Positions 45,741 through 58,040 of a DNA stretch of 64,000 nt are shown piece after piece. Every line of letters starts with the position of its first letter. Position 1 is the stretch's first letter. Source of the stretch: Apostichopus parvimensis (taxonomy: Eukaryota; Echinodermata; Holothuroidea; Aspidochirotida; Stichopodidae); contig KN890751.1 in NCBI GenBank assembly GCA_000934455.1, positions 1 through 64,000 on the forward strand. The letters are read 5' to 3'. The notes under the pieces are model-generated. The model saw nothing but the letters and a program-made list of their open reading frames with translations. It had not been told where the DNA came from and did no database searches. The translations under genes were made by a program, and so were the position numbers.

Positions 45741-48700
45741 GTAAGACATGCAAGAGGTCGGCCTTGATTAAAGTTGGAGAAAGTCAATCTTTGATGCCCT
45801 CAAAAACAAGCCAGGGCATTAACATAATGTGTGAATGCCACATTCTTATACCCATTCTTCAAGTGGAAGCAACTGTGAATTGTGATGTAATTGGTATTTT
45901 TGTTCACAGAATGACTACCGGAAGGAAATAAGTAGATGTACAAATGTGGAATTAGCGTTGACGATTCCATTTTAAACACTTATCTTCCTCATAGTCCCCC
46001 TCCCCCCCCCACTTTTTTTTCATCTCTCAGTGTCCATTTTTTTCCCACCCTAACTTAACCCGGGTCTTTCTTCCTGGTTCCCAGTTTACCGATTTCCCTT
46101 CCTACCTCCTACTAGTCCAGCCTGCCTAGGTTTTGTCACCCCATCCACTCTCCTGCAGTTATTTTTTCTCCAGTTCCCCCCTTCTATGTCTAGTGGTGAC
46201 ACACTCCCTGAATGAAGTCAAATGGAAGAACCCTGGACTGGGTTCCTTGAAAACGAGATTCATTACGAATAAATACATCATAGAGAGAGAGAGAGAGAGA
46301 GGTGGAGAGTCAGTTACAATAATATACATGGCTATAGAGATATGTAAAGGGACATAGGGTTTATATTGCCATTTACACTGATCTATAGAAACTTACCCCA
46401 AAAACTTATCAGTGATCTTGTTTTATTGAAGGTAATGATTTGGCTCTGTTTAGTCAAAGCTAGTGAAAGGTTTGAGTCAAAAAATGACCAAAGGTAGAAA
46501 GCTTCTCTTCTGGTAGAAAAAAAAAAAGAAGAAAAAAATACGCAAGCTGCTGCTGCTTGCATGGTTAGGATAAACAAAGCCATGCTTGGCTGTCATCCCC
46601 TCCTCCTTCTCTTTCATAATTTTAGGTTTCTGTTTATGTATGTAAGACTGAAGAGATGAGCCCTGTGACCTCAGCTCTGACTCGGGGCAGTATTTCATCA
46701 AATCCTCCCCGCTTAGAGAACTGTGGCAGTACATTCTCTGGTTAGAAAAGCGGCAGTTTTATGGAGAATCGTAGATCTATGGAGAAAGTGAAAGCTGGAA
46801 TAACTCAAGGAATGAATAATGGATCTATAGCTGGGGTAGGATGATCATGATGATGCATCTAAAACAATGAAGCAATCTTTGCAAGCAATGCTTATAATGG
46901 GCTTCATATGGGCTTCTTTCAGCTCGGAATAATGTGAACTGATAAAATCAAAAGTTGGGGTTCATTAGGATAAAAATAGAAAACATAAATGGGAGTGGAA
47001 GCCATGAATATTTGTATTAACAAGATTATACTATTGTTAGTTTCCCTACTGGTGGAAGGTTTTAATGTTTTGTTTTGGTAGAGTAACAACAACATGGATA
47101 CAAAGTTTGAAGTAGTTTAGTAGATATACATGTATCAAACCTTTACAAGTGTTTACAAATTTGCAGTCATTATTGTTCGAAATTAAACTGGAAATGCATC
47201 TTAAGTCGTATGTTAGTCGTAATCAGTGTTGTCTTTAATAGCTGACTGTACTTGGCATTGTATTGCAAGTCATATAACAAACTAAATGTTACATCAGTTG
47301 TTATTTAGTCGTAAGTAATGTTGCAGTACATATAGTCACTCATGTACAAATCAGGGTATACTAGTCATGTACATGACTTGTGCTATGTCATTGGTTTATT
47401 AGACATCAACATCATCCTGCTGGTGTGCAAGTCATTCTCAAAAAAAAAGCTATTTGCATAATTTCCTTTTGGTAGATTATTATTGAAGTACAAATTTCTA
47501 ATATATCAGTGTTGCTCATTAGCACAACATTTCTAGTGTTAACTTTACATAATGACGACAATTAAACAAAGCGGGGGGGGGGGGGATTTTTCTGATTTGT
47601 TTTGCATGTGAATAAATACTGACATGAAAAGTGGCTCGGGGTCAAAATATCAAATTTCAAATGGATTCATTAATGGGTATGTTGATACTTAAACTAATGA
47701 TAGGATATTCATGTTAAGAACTTTTAACATTTTAGATTTAACATACATAAATATGCAAAATTCATCTCTATAACAGAAAATAAACGTTGATATATAAACA
47801 AAGAAAGACACCAGCAAATTATTCAAGGGTCATGTGACAGGATGATGTCATATGCTTGCTCAAGTCTTCAGTTTTGAATGTGAAGGAATGGAAAATGACA
47901 TTGCCTTCTTACTTTAGTTGTGTGGAGAAGTTGCTCAGTCAGTCATTAATGTTAGCATATCTATCACGTAGAATAATGTTTGGTTTGCTTCTCTTTTAAA
48001 CACTTGCCCAGTAAGGGTCATTTGGTCACAAAAATATCTCATAGATTATCTTAGGTTCGGTCAATTGCCATCTTGTTTTAATTACAGACTTGTTAGGTTC
48101 GGTAAAATTTCAAATATATGCAAAATGCTGCTTGAAAATGTTTCAATGTATCTTAGTCAAAGTAGCCAGTGTCATAAAAATGGGGTCAATGATATATGCT
48201 GTGTGTAAACAGTAGCAGCATCACAAAACTATAAACTGGAGATAGGACCCTTACTATCAGCACAGTTGCCTAAACTAGTTCTTGGTAAGAACCAAATGTG
48301 TGTCAAAGATGATGCCATTGGAGACAATATGTGCACAGATCTCTATTTATCACATGGCATGTAGACGCTGCATTTATCATGCACTGTTGTGGCATGGCGG
48401 AGGTCTACACTCTTTCGTAAATTGTGCCTTGCCGTGGCATTAGACGTGGTTTTATCTGACGTTCAATGGATTCTAGTCATGTGTGCGGTTTGTAAATTAA
48501 ATTACCACACATAGCATACATGACTTCATTTACCAATGCGTCTGCTAGCTTCAGTCCTCTTGCAACTGTTAAATTTAAGATGGCGATAAGTAGTTATAGT
48601 GACAGCCATGGAAATGTGCAGTCATAACAGAACAGAGCAGACAAGCTCGATGACATAACACGACCTAGTTTTGACACATTTGGTGCTTATTGTTGGACTG

Positions 48701-48872
48701 GCCTATCTTTCAAATATCAGATACCGTTACTGTAGCAACGATGCTCTCATTCTCAAGAACCTAAACTTGGACAAACTTAGTATTTGCATGGTGGAATGCT
48801 CTGATGACATATGCAATTAATCAATAACAAAGGCCATTGTTATGAAATTTTTAGTACATGATCATATTGATG
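45741..48872. other. intron-like DNA
   Basis: No supported gene. There are C-rich and T-rich tracts near 45995-46025, (GA)n at about 46281-46301 and a G-run at 47572-47584. Short frames only. Confidence 0.4.
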
Positions 48873-48955
48873 TAAGAGACTGACTTCGGTCAGCTTGCGA
48901 CTTTGATAAGCCAATGAAGCTTCTTCCCGAGTTCCTGCTTGCAGGAGGATCTAAA
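48873..48955 (+). mobile_element. 5'-truncated SINE copy
   Basis: 'taagagactgacttcggtca' through 'cgagttcctgcttgcagg' and 'aggatctaaat' matches the body and tail of the SINE at 12631-12879 (opposite strand) with a few changes. The tRNA-derived head is missing, which is the usual result of incomplete reverse transcription. Confidence 0.8.
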
Positions 48956-49024
48956 TAAATCCATATTGAATATTATATTCACCCAAAATGAATACCTATG
49001 TTAAAGGCAATTTAATTTGCTCAT

Positions 49025-49114
49025 CTCTTACCTGTCTAGTCTACTTGTGCACCTTCCTCTTCTAACTAACCCAATACCTTGGTAACATATAAGCGCTGCC
49101 CTCCCCCCCCCCCC
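49025..49114 (+). repeat. dispersed 'TTACCTGTCTCC' repeat, member 6, running into a poly-C tract
   Basis: 'cttacctgtctagtctactt' then 'gcaccttcctcttctaac' and 'ccttggtaacatataagc'. It ends in a run of at least 12 C at the edge of the gap. Confidence 0.65.
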
Positions 49115-49459
49115 NNNNNNNNNNNNNNNNNNNNNNNNNNNNNNNNNNNNNNNNNNNNNNNNNNNNNNNNNNNNNNNNNNNNNNNNNNNNNNNNNNNNNN
49201 NNNNNNNNNNNNNNNNNNNNNNNNNNNNNNNNNNNNNNNNNNNNNNNNNNNNNNNNNNNNNNNNNNNNNNNNNNNNNNNNNNNNNNNNNNNNNNNNNNNN
49301 NNNNNNNNNNNNNNNNNNNNNNNNNNNNNNNNNNNNNNNNNNNNNNNNNNNNNNNNNNNNNNNNNNNNNNNNNNNNNNNNNNNNNNNNNNNNNNNNNNNN
49401 NNNNNNNNNNNNNNNNNNNNNNNNNNNNNNNNNNNNNNNNNNNNNNNNNNNNNNNNNNN
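49115..49459. other. assembly gap (345 N)
   Basis: Run of N starting directly after a C homopolymer, a likely cause of the break. Confidence 1.
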
Positions 49460-50527
49460 GAATTGGCTAGTTGAATACTGTTTTACTTTTCCTCATCCAA
49501 TGGAAGGGGGTTGTCACTTTGGTTTTTAGTAACAACACCTGACCTATACTTAAATCTATGATGTCTTGCAATGAATGTTTTCTTGTTGGGGGGGGGGGGG
49601 GTTGGGGGGAAGGAGAGGTGGCAATAGATTGGCAATGATGATGGTTACCTTGAGACCTTTCACTGAAGTAAAATCTGAAATTTGAAAAGGGTCTTATGAT
49701 AATGATGTAGCAGACAGCTCTTGTTCAAAATGTTGGACGGATAGAATAAAGCATTGAATAGTGACTTATAGTTTAATCACTAATGTTTCTACATCATAAA
49801 CTTATGGGTTGTTTCATTTCCTCCAAGACAAAATAAAAAGAAAACAGTTTTCCTTACAAAAAAAATCTGAAGGAGTAATATTTATATTATCTGTAAACAG
49901 GAAGACATTCCTGAAATGTCAAACAAGTCAAACAAGATAGAATATTTTTTATTAGAAGTCTTGTGATTCTGAGAAGTGATTAAAATTGTTGAGATTTTAA
50001 AATGAAAGTGTAACTGTAGAGGTAAGTGACTTCTTTATCACCACCCACAATGTCATCGGTTAAGTACAAAAAAAAAGAAGAAACTCTCCATTGAGGCCAT
50101 GATAACAGCAGGCAGGTTCCTAAGACTATCTGTAAGTTCTTTTATTTTACTTGGGTACCACACAAGGTATCATTTTTGAAACCTATTAAACCCTATCTCA
50201 TACTGTATGTTGTGCGATGCTTTAAAGCCATACATGCATTCCATTACAAAACACACCAACCAATGCATATATCAATAACAGCCTCAATCATCTAAATGTT
50301 TCATATAATATTACAATATTATAATGAGGTCTACAGGAATTAGCTGTTTGGCACACAATGATCAATTTAAGGTAAACAAAGGATTCATATTTTCAAGTAA
50401 TGTTCTATAATAAGTATACCCATATATCTTACTGTTTTTTTGTGAGCAATGTTTTCTTCATAGTTCTGTATATGGTGGAGGCCCTATCACACAACCCTTA
50501 TGATTTTTGTCTTACTAAACATATTTA
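49460..50527. other. intron-like DNA
   Basis: Nothing supported. A G-rich stretch at about 49588-49620 lies just after the gap. Confidence 0.4.
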
Positions 50528-50680
50528 CATGGATGAGCTCACCTGTCTTCTCACAAGTGTTATACTTCTCGCTCTACCATGGCTAGAGCGTCTTTGTACC
50601 GTATTCCAATACTATGGGTGGCTGGTCACTTCCGGTGTACCCATCTCCTCATTCTACCACCCAAAATGCTTAGATGCTTT
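50528..50680 (+). repeat. dispersed 'TTACCTGTCTCC' repeat, member 7
   Basis: 'ctcacctgtcttctcacaag' then 'cttctcgctctaccatggct', 'agagcgtctttgtaccgt' and 'atctcctcattctaccac'. The last phrase is also in the copy at 60785 ('aactcctcattttaccac'), giving a family length of at least 130 bases. Confidence 0.7.
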
Positions 50681-53600
50681 TTCATCATACCATGGTTCAG
50701 AATTTTGCCTCACTTTGTAAAAGGATGGACTACATTAAATTAAAGTGCCATGGAAACATGTATTCAGCAACTACCAACTAGAAGCACTAAATATACTCAT
50801 ATCAACCAAAGTACAATTCTCATTTCTTGCTCTTTCCCAGGTGTGAGTTCGAGTACAGAGTTATGGCTTATATTGTATCATTTGTTTTGGCCTAAGTTGT
50901 TTCTTTTAAAAGTCATAACAGAAACTTCCCTGCCTTATCAGAGTTTTTAATCAACGACCTTGTAAATTACTACTGAGAGTTTGACCTTTCGAGATTGATT
51001 GGCTCCACGCAGCTCCGAGCATCCTCGTTTCATCTTTTATGATACGCAGTGGTTAGTTAACAGTTGATGGCATATAATTAACCTGCTCTTCCAACTGTGG
51101 AATTGCCCTCCTTAGTAGCCCAGCTGACTATGCGGTAAATTCCATCAGAGACTGACGATACTGCTGCTGCTATATAGGTTACATCTGATTTGGTCTTGAA
51201 AAACTTTCAAATTATGTGAAATTATATATATTATATTATACATGATCCCTGGCAGATAAAGTCATAAAACTGTTACTGTTATTGCTTGCAAACATTTTAA
51301 AGGCATAATGTGTGCACATTGATCATCTTCTAGTGTTGGGGACCTGTGCTTGATTTTACCTTTAAGACTTGTTTAATACATAGATGTGATGTATTCATGA
51401 ATATTCATTAAATATTACCAACCTCTCTGGTGTACATATACATGGCTATTGGTATGGCAGATCCGGATATAAAACCAATTGTAGAGGATGTCAGATGATA
51501 TTGTAACGATGAAGTTGGTGTCCCGCATCACTTCCACCTTACCCTGTACTATCCCACATCCCACGCCCACCCCAATCCCCTTACCTCATCTCACATTACA
51601 CCTGTCCCAATAAAGGGGAAAATATACATGTATACAAAATATACATGTACATGTACAATTAAACTGGTTTTAAGCAAGAATTAGGGAGATATAAACCCAA
51701 CCGTCATCATTGGTCTACTAATATTGAACATGATAGGGATAAACGAAACATTGAAAGGTTTGAGATCCTAATGGCACTATGACTTGACCGATTTACAAAA
51801 TGTCATCTCCACATAAGATTTTTCTAGCCAAACCAAAGTATTTCCATAAAGTAATACAATTTTTCTTAACTGTTGGGGGGGGGGGGGAAGGATTGCTCAT
51901 CAAAATACTATCTATCATTTAAGCCATAAAGATGATAATTGGATTTGTGTCTCCCCATAATTTGGTCAGCCAGTTATAACAAATTTACTTGGATTATTAT
52001 TCTTGTGGGTGACCAGAAGATAAAGGATTTCACTTTTGCTTTGGTCATAAATTGAAAGAAATTTTGGATTAGTTTCTCACTAGTGATAATATCAAAGAGT
52101 TCTTCACTCTGTGTCTTGCAAATCAATTTACCCTCTTGAAATATTTACCTTTACCTCTTTTTATATTCCTTTCAAAGGTCAATTCTCAAATGTAGATAAA
52201 CCAAATGAGTCATTTGTACTTGATAAATGAAGTCCAAGTATAAGACCAAAATATTATTATAATTTGTTTCCTTTGTTGGAAACCAATTTTATTTTCCTTT
52301 CGTTTCGTTTGGTAAAAAATTAGTAACAATTTCTGCTTCTGATTGAGCAAATCAGGCCCCACAGTGTCTTAAAAATGTGAATATTTGCTGTTTTGCTGGT
52401 CACTGCTGCCAAGTGGCAATTATTGGCTCATGTTGTCTGGTCACCATCATTTGACACCTATTAAAAGTTACCCTAACAACTATATCCTGGTCTCCAACAG
52501 GTTTACACATTTTTCTCCAGTTTCAACCAACACAAAGGTCTTTCTGTGAGCTTTGCATTGATAATTACAGGTTGTTGGAAGTTGAAAATTTGAAATGTGC
52601 CAGAAATCTATCTTTAGCTAGTTTCTATGTGAGTGGAAGCTATCAACACTAGTTAGAGGGTTGGTTACCAAGAGGACAGGACAATCCATAAATACATCAT
52701 CAGTATTCCCAAGCAGTCTCTAAAGAGGCAGTGTCATTTGTACAGTAGGTAGGGGTGGGTGGTTTACTGTCCATTGCATGGTGCAGTGCTTGAAAACCTT
52801 CCTTATAGCAGCTTTCTTGAAAGTTTTTTTGGTAAAAGTTTGGGGAAGAGGAAAGGATTGATGGAGGGCAGAGGGGAGGAGAATGGGAAGGAATTGGTGG
52901 TGGGAGGTGGGGTGGGTGAGTGGGAGAAGAGGGATAAGAATGAGTAATGAGTATTGGAAAGGTCTGAATGGAAAAGGAGTAATGGATGTAAAAAAAATCT
53001 TATTTCAAGACTTGTCCTTCTTCCTCTCAGCTTCCCTCTCTGCTTCCCTCTTCCCTTGTGTTGAATTGCATTCATTATGAATTTTCTGAAGATCACATGA
53101 ATGTGTCAGACTCAAATATTGATAGAATTTGATCTCATAAATGTTTGGTGCACCTGTGGTCTATGAGTTTTAAGGATTTAAAAGCAGAGAGAAGTATTTG
53201 TGTGTGGTATATAGGATGTCAGCTTTATCATTTTGTAATCCCTTTTGTTATTGGAACATTTCTTTCATTGATATTCACACTTTTTCTGAAGACATACGGT
53301 ATGTGATTTGTCATGTTGGTGCGGTAGACTATTCCTCATGGTCCCGGCTCCTCCCACCCCCCTCCCATCCGACCCCCTCTCCCACAACAGTTTCCAGTGG
53401 GAATATCCCAAGGTTTGCTTGATCATTACTTCATTACCCTCTGCTATGAGGATCCATAGAAGATAATATGACCCACTCTAACCAGTATGGGATATTTATT
53501 AAAAAAAATTGTGAATTCTCTCTCTTTAAAGGTTGAGGTTGGAATTTAGTAGTCTCTTGCATCATTAGCAGGGCGAAAAAAAAAATCAACAAAATGTGGG

Positions 53601-54494
53601 CTGATTTGACCCGAAATGGGTGAATAATCATGCCCTCTTGGGAATTAATTAAACTAGTCTCTGTTCCCTGTGTTAACCAACTGTATCAACACACCTCGAA
53701 AAATAATAGGTCTACTGTTACTTGTTCCAATGTATATATGTACATGTATAGTATTGTAGCTGTAACTTTTTTTGGAAGGGAATCAAAAAGTTTCCTTTCC
53801 CAATATGTATATGTATCATTGGAGCCTTCTTTGGACCTCACCAAGTCACAGAAACAGACATGCATCTGCACAAGATGTCAAAGGTCAGCTTCATTAGCTG
53901 AATTTCTCACAGATGTATAATGTAACGTACAGTAATAAAAAAGTAAAAAAAAACTACAAATATGTATGGAAAAAATCATAAAGAACGGAAAAGAGTGTTT
54001 CGTGGAGTAAAAAAACGAACGAAAGCTGAAATAGCAGATTATGAATGCTCTATCATATGAGTACACGACTGTCATGTATTTAGGCGTTCACTATCGTTTG
54101 AGACTAACGGAATGAAGGATCGGAAAGGTTTAGATCTCTCTCCGGATGGAAGGATCAACCCATCAGGTGATTGTCTTACAATGGCGGATCAAATTTGCGC
54201 ATCCTCACGGTAAGGTGTTTCATATACAACTCCTTTCATACAACGCTTTTGTATCGAACCAGAATATTTCTTTAGGTACAGTCTCTAAGATTATAATGCA
54301 GCGTTTTACATTTTTAAAATTTGATAGTGGAATTTTTTTTTATACCATTTGAAATTAAAATCCCCCCATACAAATGCAGTTCACTAGCTTGACATAATTT
54401 TAAGTGAGTTTCGTTTCAAGTTAAATGCAACGAAGTTTGGAAATGTACAGATCTGTAGTTTTTTGGCAATTTGTGGTGGCATGTTATAAAGACA
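50681..54494. other. intron-like or intergenic DNA
   Basis: No supported gene. There is a G-run at 51876-51888 and a G-rich stretch near 52750-52930, with C/T-rich sequence near 53010-53050 and 53345-53390. Frames of 60-106 codons here are low-complexity or featureless. Confidence 0.4.
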
Positions 54495-54832
54495 GTGATA
54501 ATAATGATAGCAATCGACCTAGAAGGGCAGTAGTTGTTTTACAACAATAAGCAGCCATTCATATATATATGGGAGAAGCTGAATATATGTCTGGATTAAA
54601 AAATAGCCCACCTTACTTTGCCAGCCATGCAGGGGTCGAACCCACGAACTTCCATGTGCTCGGTGATAATAACAATAATTATAGCAATCGACCAAGAAAG
54701 GCAGTAGTTGTTTTACAACGATAAGCAGCCATTCATATATATGGGAGAAGCTGAATATATCTTCTGGATTAAAATATAGCCCACCTTACTTTGCCAGCCA
54801 GGGGTCGAATCCACGACCTTCCATGTGCTCGG
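54495..54832. repeat. two tandem ~168-bp units with a tRNA-like B box
   Basis: The unit runs from 'gtgataataatgatagcaat' through 'gcagtagttgttttacaac', 'ataagcagccattcatat' and 'agcccaccttactttgccag' to 'cttccatgtgctcg'. Copies are at 54495-54662 and 54663-54832. On the minus strand 'tcgtggattcgacccctgg' resembles a B box, and 'ggtggcagtaggcgcaatg' lies where an A box would be. So the unit may be part of a decayed tRNA-derived SINE duplicated in tandem. Confidence 0.8.
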
Positions 54833-57800
54833 TTTCATTGCGCCTACTGCCACCATCACCTTTATCCATTCTGCCATATAGCACTGGTATAAATTATGAA
54901 AGCAGCATGTGGAAGGGGAAGTTTTTGAGAACTGAATCAGATGATTAGTTACTCGCTAATTAAGCTTCTCTTTAATTGCAAGTGACAGGAATCTATGGTG
55001 TCTTTTATAGTTTGATCCCTGGTGATCTCAGATTTGATGGTGCTCGGTAGGTTTAGGTAACAATTACGATTAATGGCAAAACAAAAACAGTGGATTATTT
55101 ATTTCAAATGATGACGAAATCGGTTTGTATTTGAATCATTACGTTTTGTATTTGATTCACAGAATTTGGTTCAGAATTCTCTGATTGACAGAATCGGTCA
55201 GAATCGTGCAGTAGATGTCAGTAATTTGCATATTCATCATCTAAAGAAGATTTGAATAACAATTTTTTTATGATAATCCCAAACCTATTGACCATTTATA
55301 GACCCCAACCTCAAGGGTCATTACAGAAATAACAATATTTTTCCCAACGTCATGATTAGTTATGGCAGATATGGAAAAATATAAATATATAAATATAATG
55401 TAATAATGTAAATATTATATATAATATAAATATAATATAATAAATATTTCTTTTGTACAAGATTGACCTGTAACTTATCATGTAAATGTTTCTATAAATG
55501 TCTAAACAACATTTCTTAATCCATAACATTTTTTTGTTTTTTTGTGCTTTATCTTGAAGTTCTAATTGCTAGAGTATTGCGTACTCCCTTCGAAACAAAG
55601 GACGGCAATTGAGGTTGTTATCGATGTGCCAATAAATTATCCCATTTGAAAGACAATTTTTTTGGCAAGAATGCTTTTTACATGTTTGGACATTTTCACT
55701 TTGTTAATAGAGAACTTGGGAGTATTAAAATTGGGTTTTGATAGGACTGTTCTTTATCGGAATCTTAATCTTTCTTGAAAAGACATGTCTAGATTATACC
55801 TTTGTAGGTTTTGGGTACCATGATTGACATGCAGATAAAATATCAAGGAAATAATTGGAAACAAAGTTTTTATGCTGCCGCCGTGGTGTGGACATGTTTG
55901 ATTAATATCTTTCTTTCTTCTGCTACACGTTATCCTTAAATAGAAAATAATTTTGGACGTATAAATCTGAAGAAGGTCTTTGAAGGCGACGCCCGTTGCC
56001 TTTTGTCCTCTGTGATTTTTTTTCTCTTTAATACCTCACCTCTCATTGGTCACTCTATGCTTATGGGCTATCTAGGGAAACTCTTGTTGTGAACTTGAAC
56101 TTCAAATAAGTGTAAAAGTGGAAAACTGAAGAATATAGGTATTAAAAACAAATAAAAAAGATATTTTAGATTCTGCTTTAGTATATGGAGGTTTCAACCC
56201 TAAAGGCTAGTTCATACTCCTAATTTATATTGCAGGCGATCGATGTTTATGAACTGTATGTGGTAAAACATCTTCAACACACGCTATATTCATACTGTAC
56301 CCATATATGATTCGTATGAACCTATATGTCCATCATATGTAACGGAACACAAATCGCCTAAAGGGCTAATTCTTTAGTTGGTTTCTAAGAGTGAGTGTCA
56401 GTTGCTCAACTTTGCATTTGTTAAGACAGTCTCTGGTATCCTTCCCATGGATGAGCTTCCAATTTCTGCACAAATCCCATCTCTCCCCCCCCCACCCCTC
56501 TCCCTTCCCACTTAGCATCGCCATACCCTTCCATCCTCCCAATCCATCCCCTTCCATTCAAATATGTGTTTAATCAAGCTACCCACAAAATATTCTATTT
56601 GTTCCGATCGGTTTTATACCTGTTTTTGTGATGGCCGATCATTCATCAATTTGTGGATACGTTCATTTCCCAAGCTTGGAAAGTATTTAATTTCCTCACT
56701 GTACACACTGAAATAACTATGGTATTTGACATCGTGCAGGGTGCTGTATGTGTCATGTATACGGTATGTATGTATATATACATCATAAGGATGTCTCTCT
56801 TTATCACCACTCCCATGAAGAGAAAGAGAGAGAGAGGATGGTTGTTACTGCACCTCTCAAGATGGGTACTGTAGCTTCTATCTCATTCCTAATCTCATCA
56901 AGCTTTGTTATGCCCAGGCTTTTGTATTCCCTTTCTTCAATTGCCAAGCTTTCTCTTTCTCTTTCACTACCCTCCGCATCTCTCTGTTTTTTCAATTAGA
57001 TTACAAAAATGTTTATGTCTTGATAAAATCACAGCTTGATTGGAGTCTTCTATGTGGTAACGATATCTCTGAGGTATGACTCGACTTGATGCAAGCATCG
57101 GGGGGTACGGTGGTGGGATATATATATGAAGTTGTTTTTGGACTGAAAAAATGCAGCCAAGTTTATTGTGCCCGATCATTGGGCCTGAATTATACTCTTG
57201 AAGACTTATAATCATTTGTGCCAGTACGCTAGCGGCTCTGAAGGAATCGTTGTCACACCTCTGGTTGGTCGGCAATATAATAACGTGCTCTCTATGTCTC
57301 CATCTTATGTAACAAACATATCTTCTCTGTTTTGATTGTACCACCCATGCAGAGAGTTTCTAAGATTTGTTTATAAGAGAGGAGGACGTGACCCTAACAG
57401 CAGAGAGAACTGTTTTTTGTGAATTTTTTTCACCTTGAAATTGTACCCTTTGCTCATTTTTGGATGTTCCATAGCCACTGGGAACATGACAGTTTTGATA
57501 AGATGCTTCAGTTTCAGTCAGACGTTTGACTTAGTTTTGACATAAATTGAATAAAAATAAAATAAAGACATATATTCCAAATGTTCAGAAGGTACTTGAT
57601 TTGACAGTTAATTTCTGTAGTACTGGGAATTTGAAGTTGTCTGGCTTTCTGTTTGTTTGCATTTATAGTACAGGTTATTTCCAACAAAAGTTGTTCAACA
57701 TTGTTAATTCTTTCCCCATGAAAAACTTGAAAAGTGCCACAGATGTAAGAGGAAAGTATTTCCACATATGGGTGGGGGGTGGGAGGGGGGAGGGTGACAT

Positions 57801-57846
57801 TTCTGAAAGAGCCATAAAGTTTTGATAACCATTTTGGTCTTGACAG
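54833..57846. other. intron-like DNA
   Basis: No supported gene. AT-only sequence at about 55375-55450, a C-rich tract near 56480-56500 and a short (GA)n at about 56821-56835. Confidence 0.4.
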
Positions 57847-57897
57847 CACCGGACAAGGTTCCTACAAAGACAAGGAATGATGTTATGACGTTAAGTT
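57847..57897 (+). CDS. candidate second coding exon of the Gln-rich gene
   Basis: Acceptor 'cattttggtcttgacag' and donor 'taagtt|gtaagttc' bound 51 bases. In the phase left at 45179 they read T (split codon) then PDKVPTKTRNDVMTLS, leaving one base. The polar, Lys/Thr/Asp-rich content continues the 'LDLEKTRD' end of the upstream exon better than the alternative at 45645. The implied intron is 12.7 kb. The length is too short for a domain call. Confidence 0.28.
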
Positions 57898-57947
57898 GTA
57901 AGTTCGGCCGCTACATGCTGGAATATTTCACTATTTATTGCTAGCCC

Positions 57948-58040
57948 TCTTACCTGTCTTGCTGCCTAACTATCAGACTTTCCCATCTACATAGCCTTTC
58001 AACTGACCCTCAATCGTGCCCGACGCTGGTCACCTCTTTT
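57948..58040 (+). repeat. dispersed 'TTACCTGTCTCC' repeat, member 8
   Basis: 'ctcttacctgtcttgctgcc' then 'gactttcccatctacatag' and 'cctttcaactgaccctc'. It links the 'cctgtct' and 'tttcccatctac' parts of the family in one copy. Confidence 0.65.
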
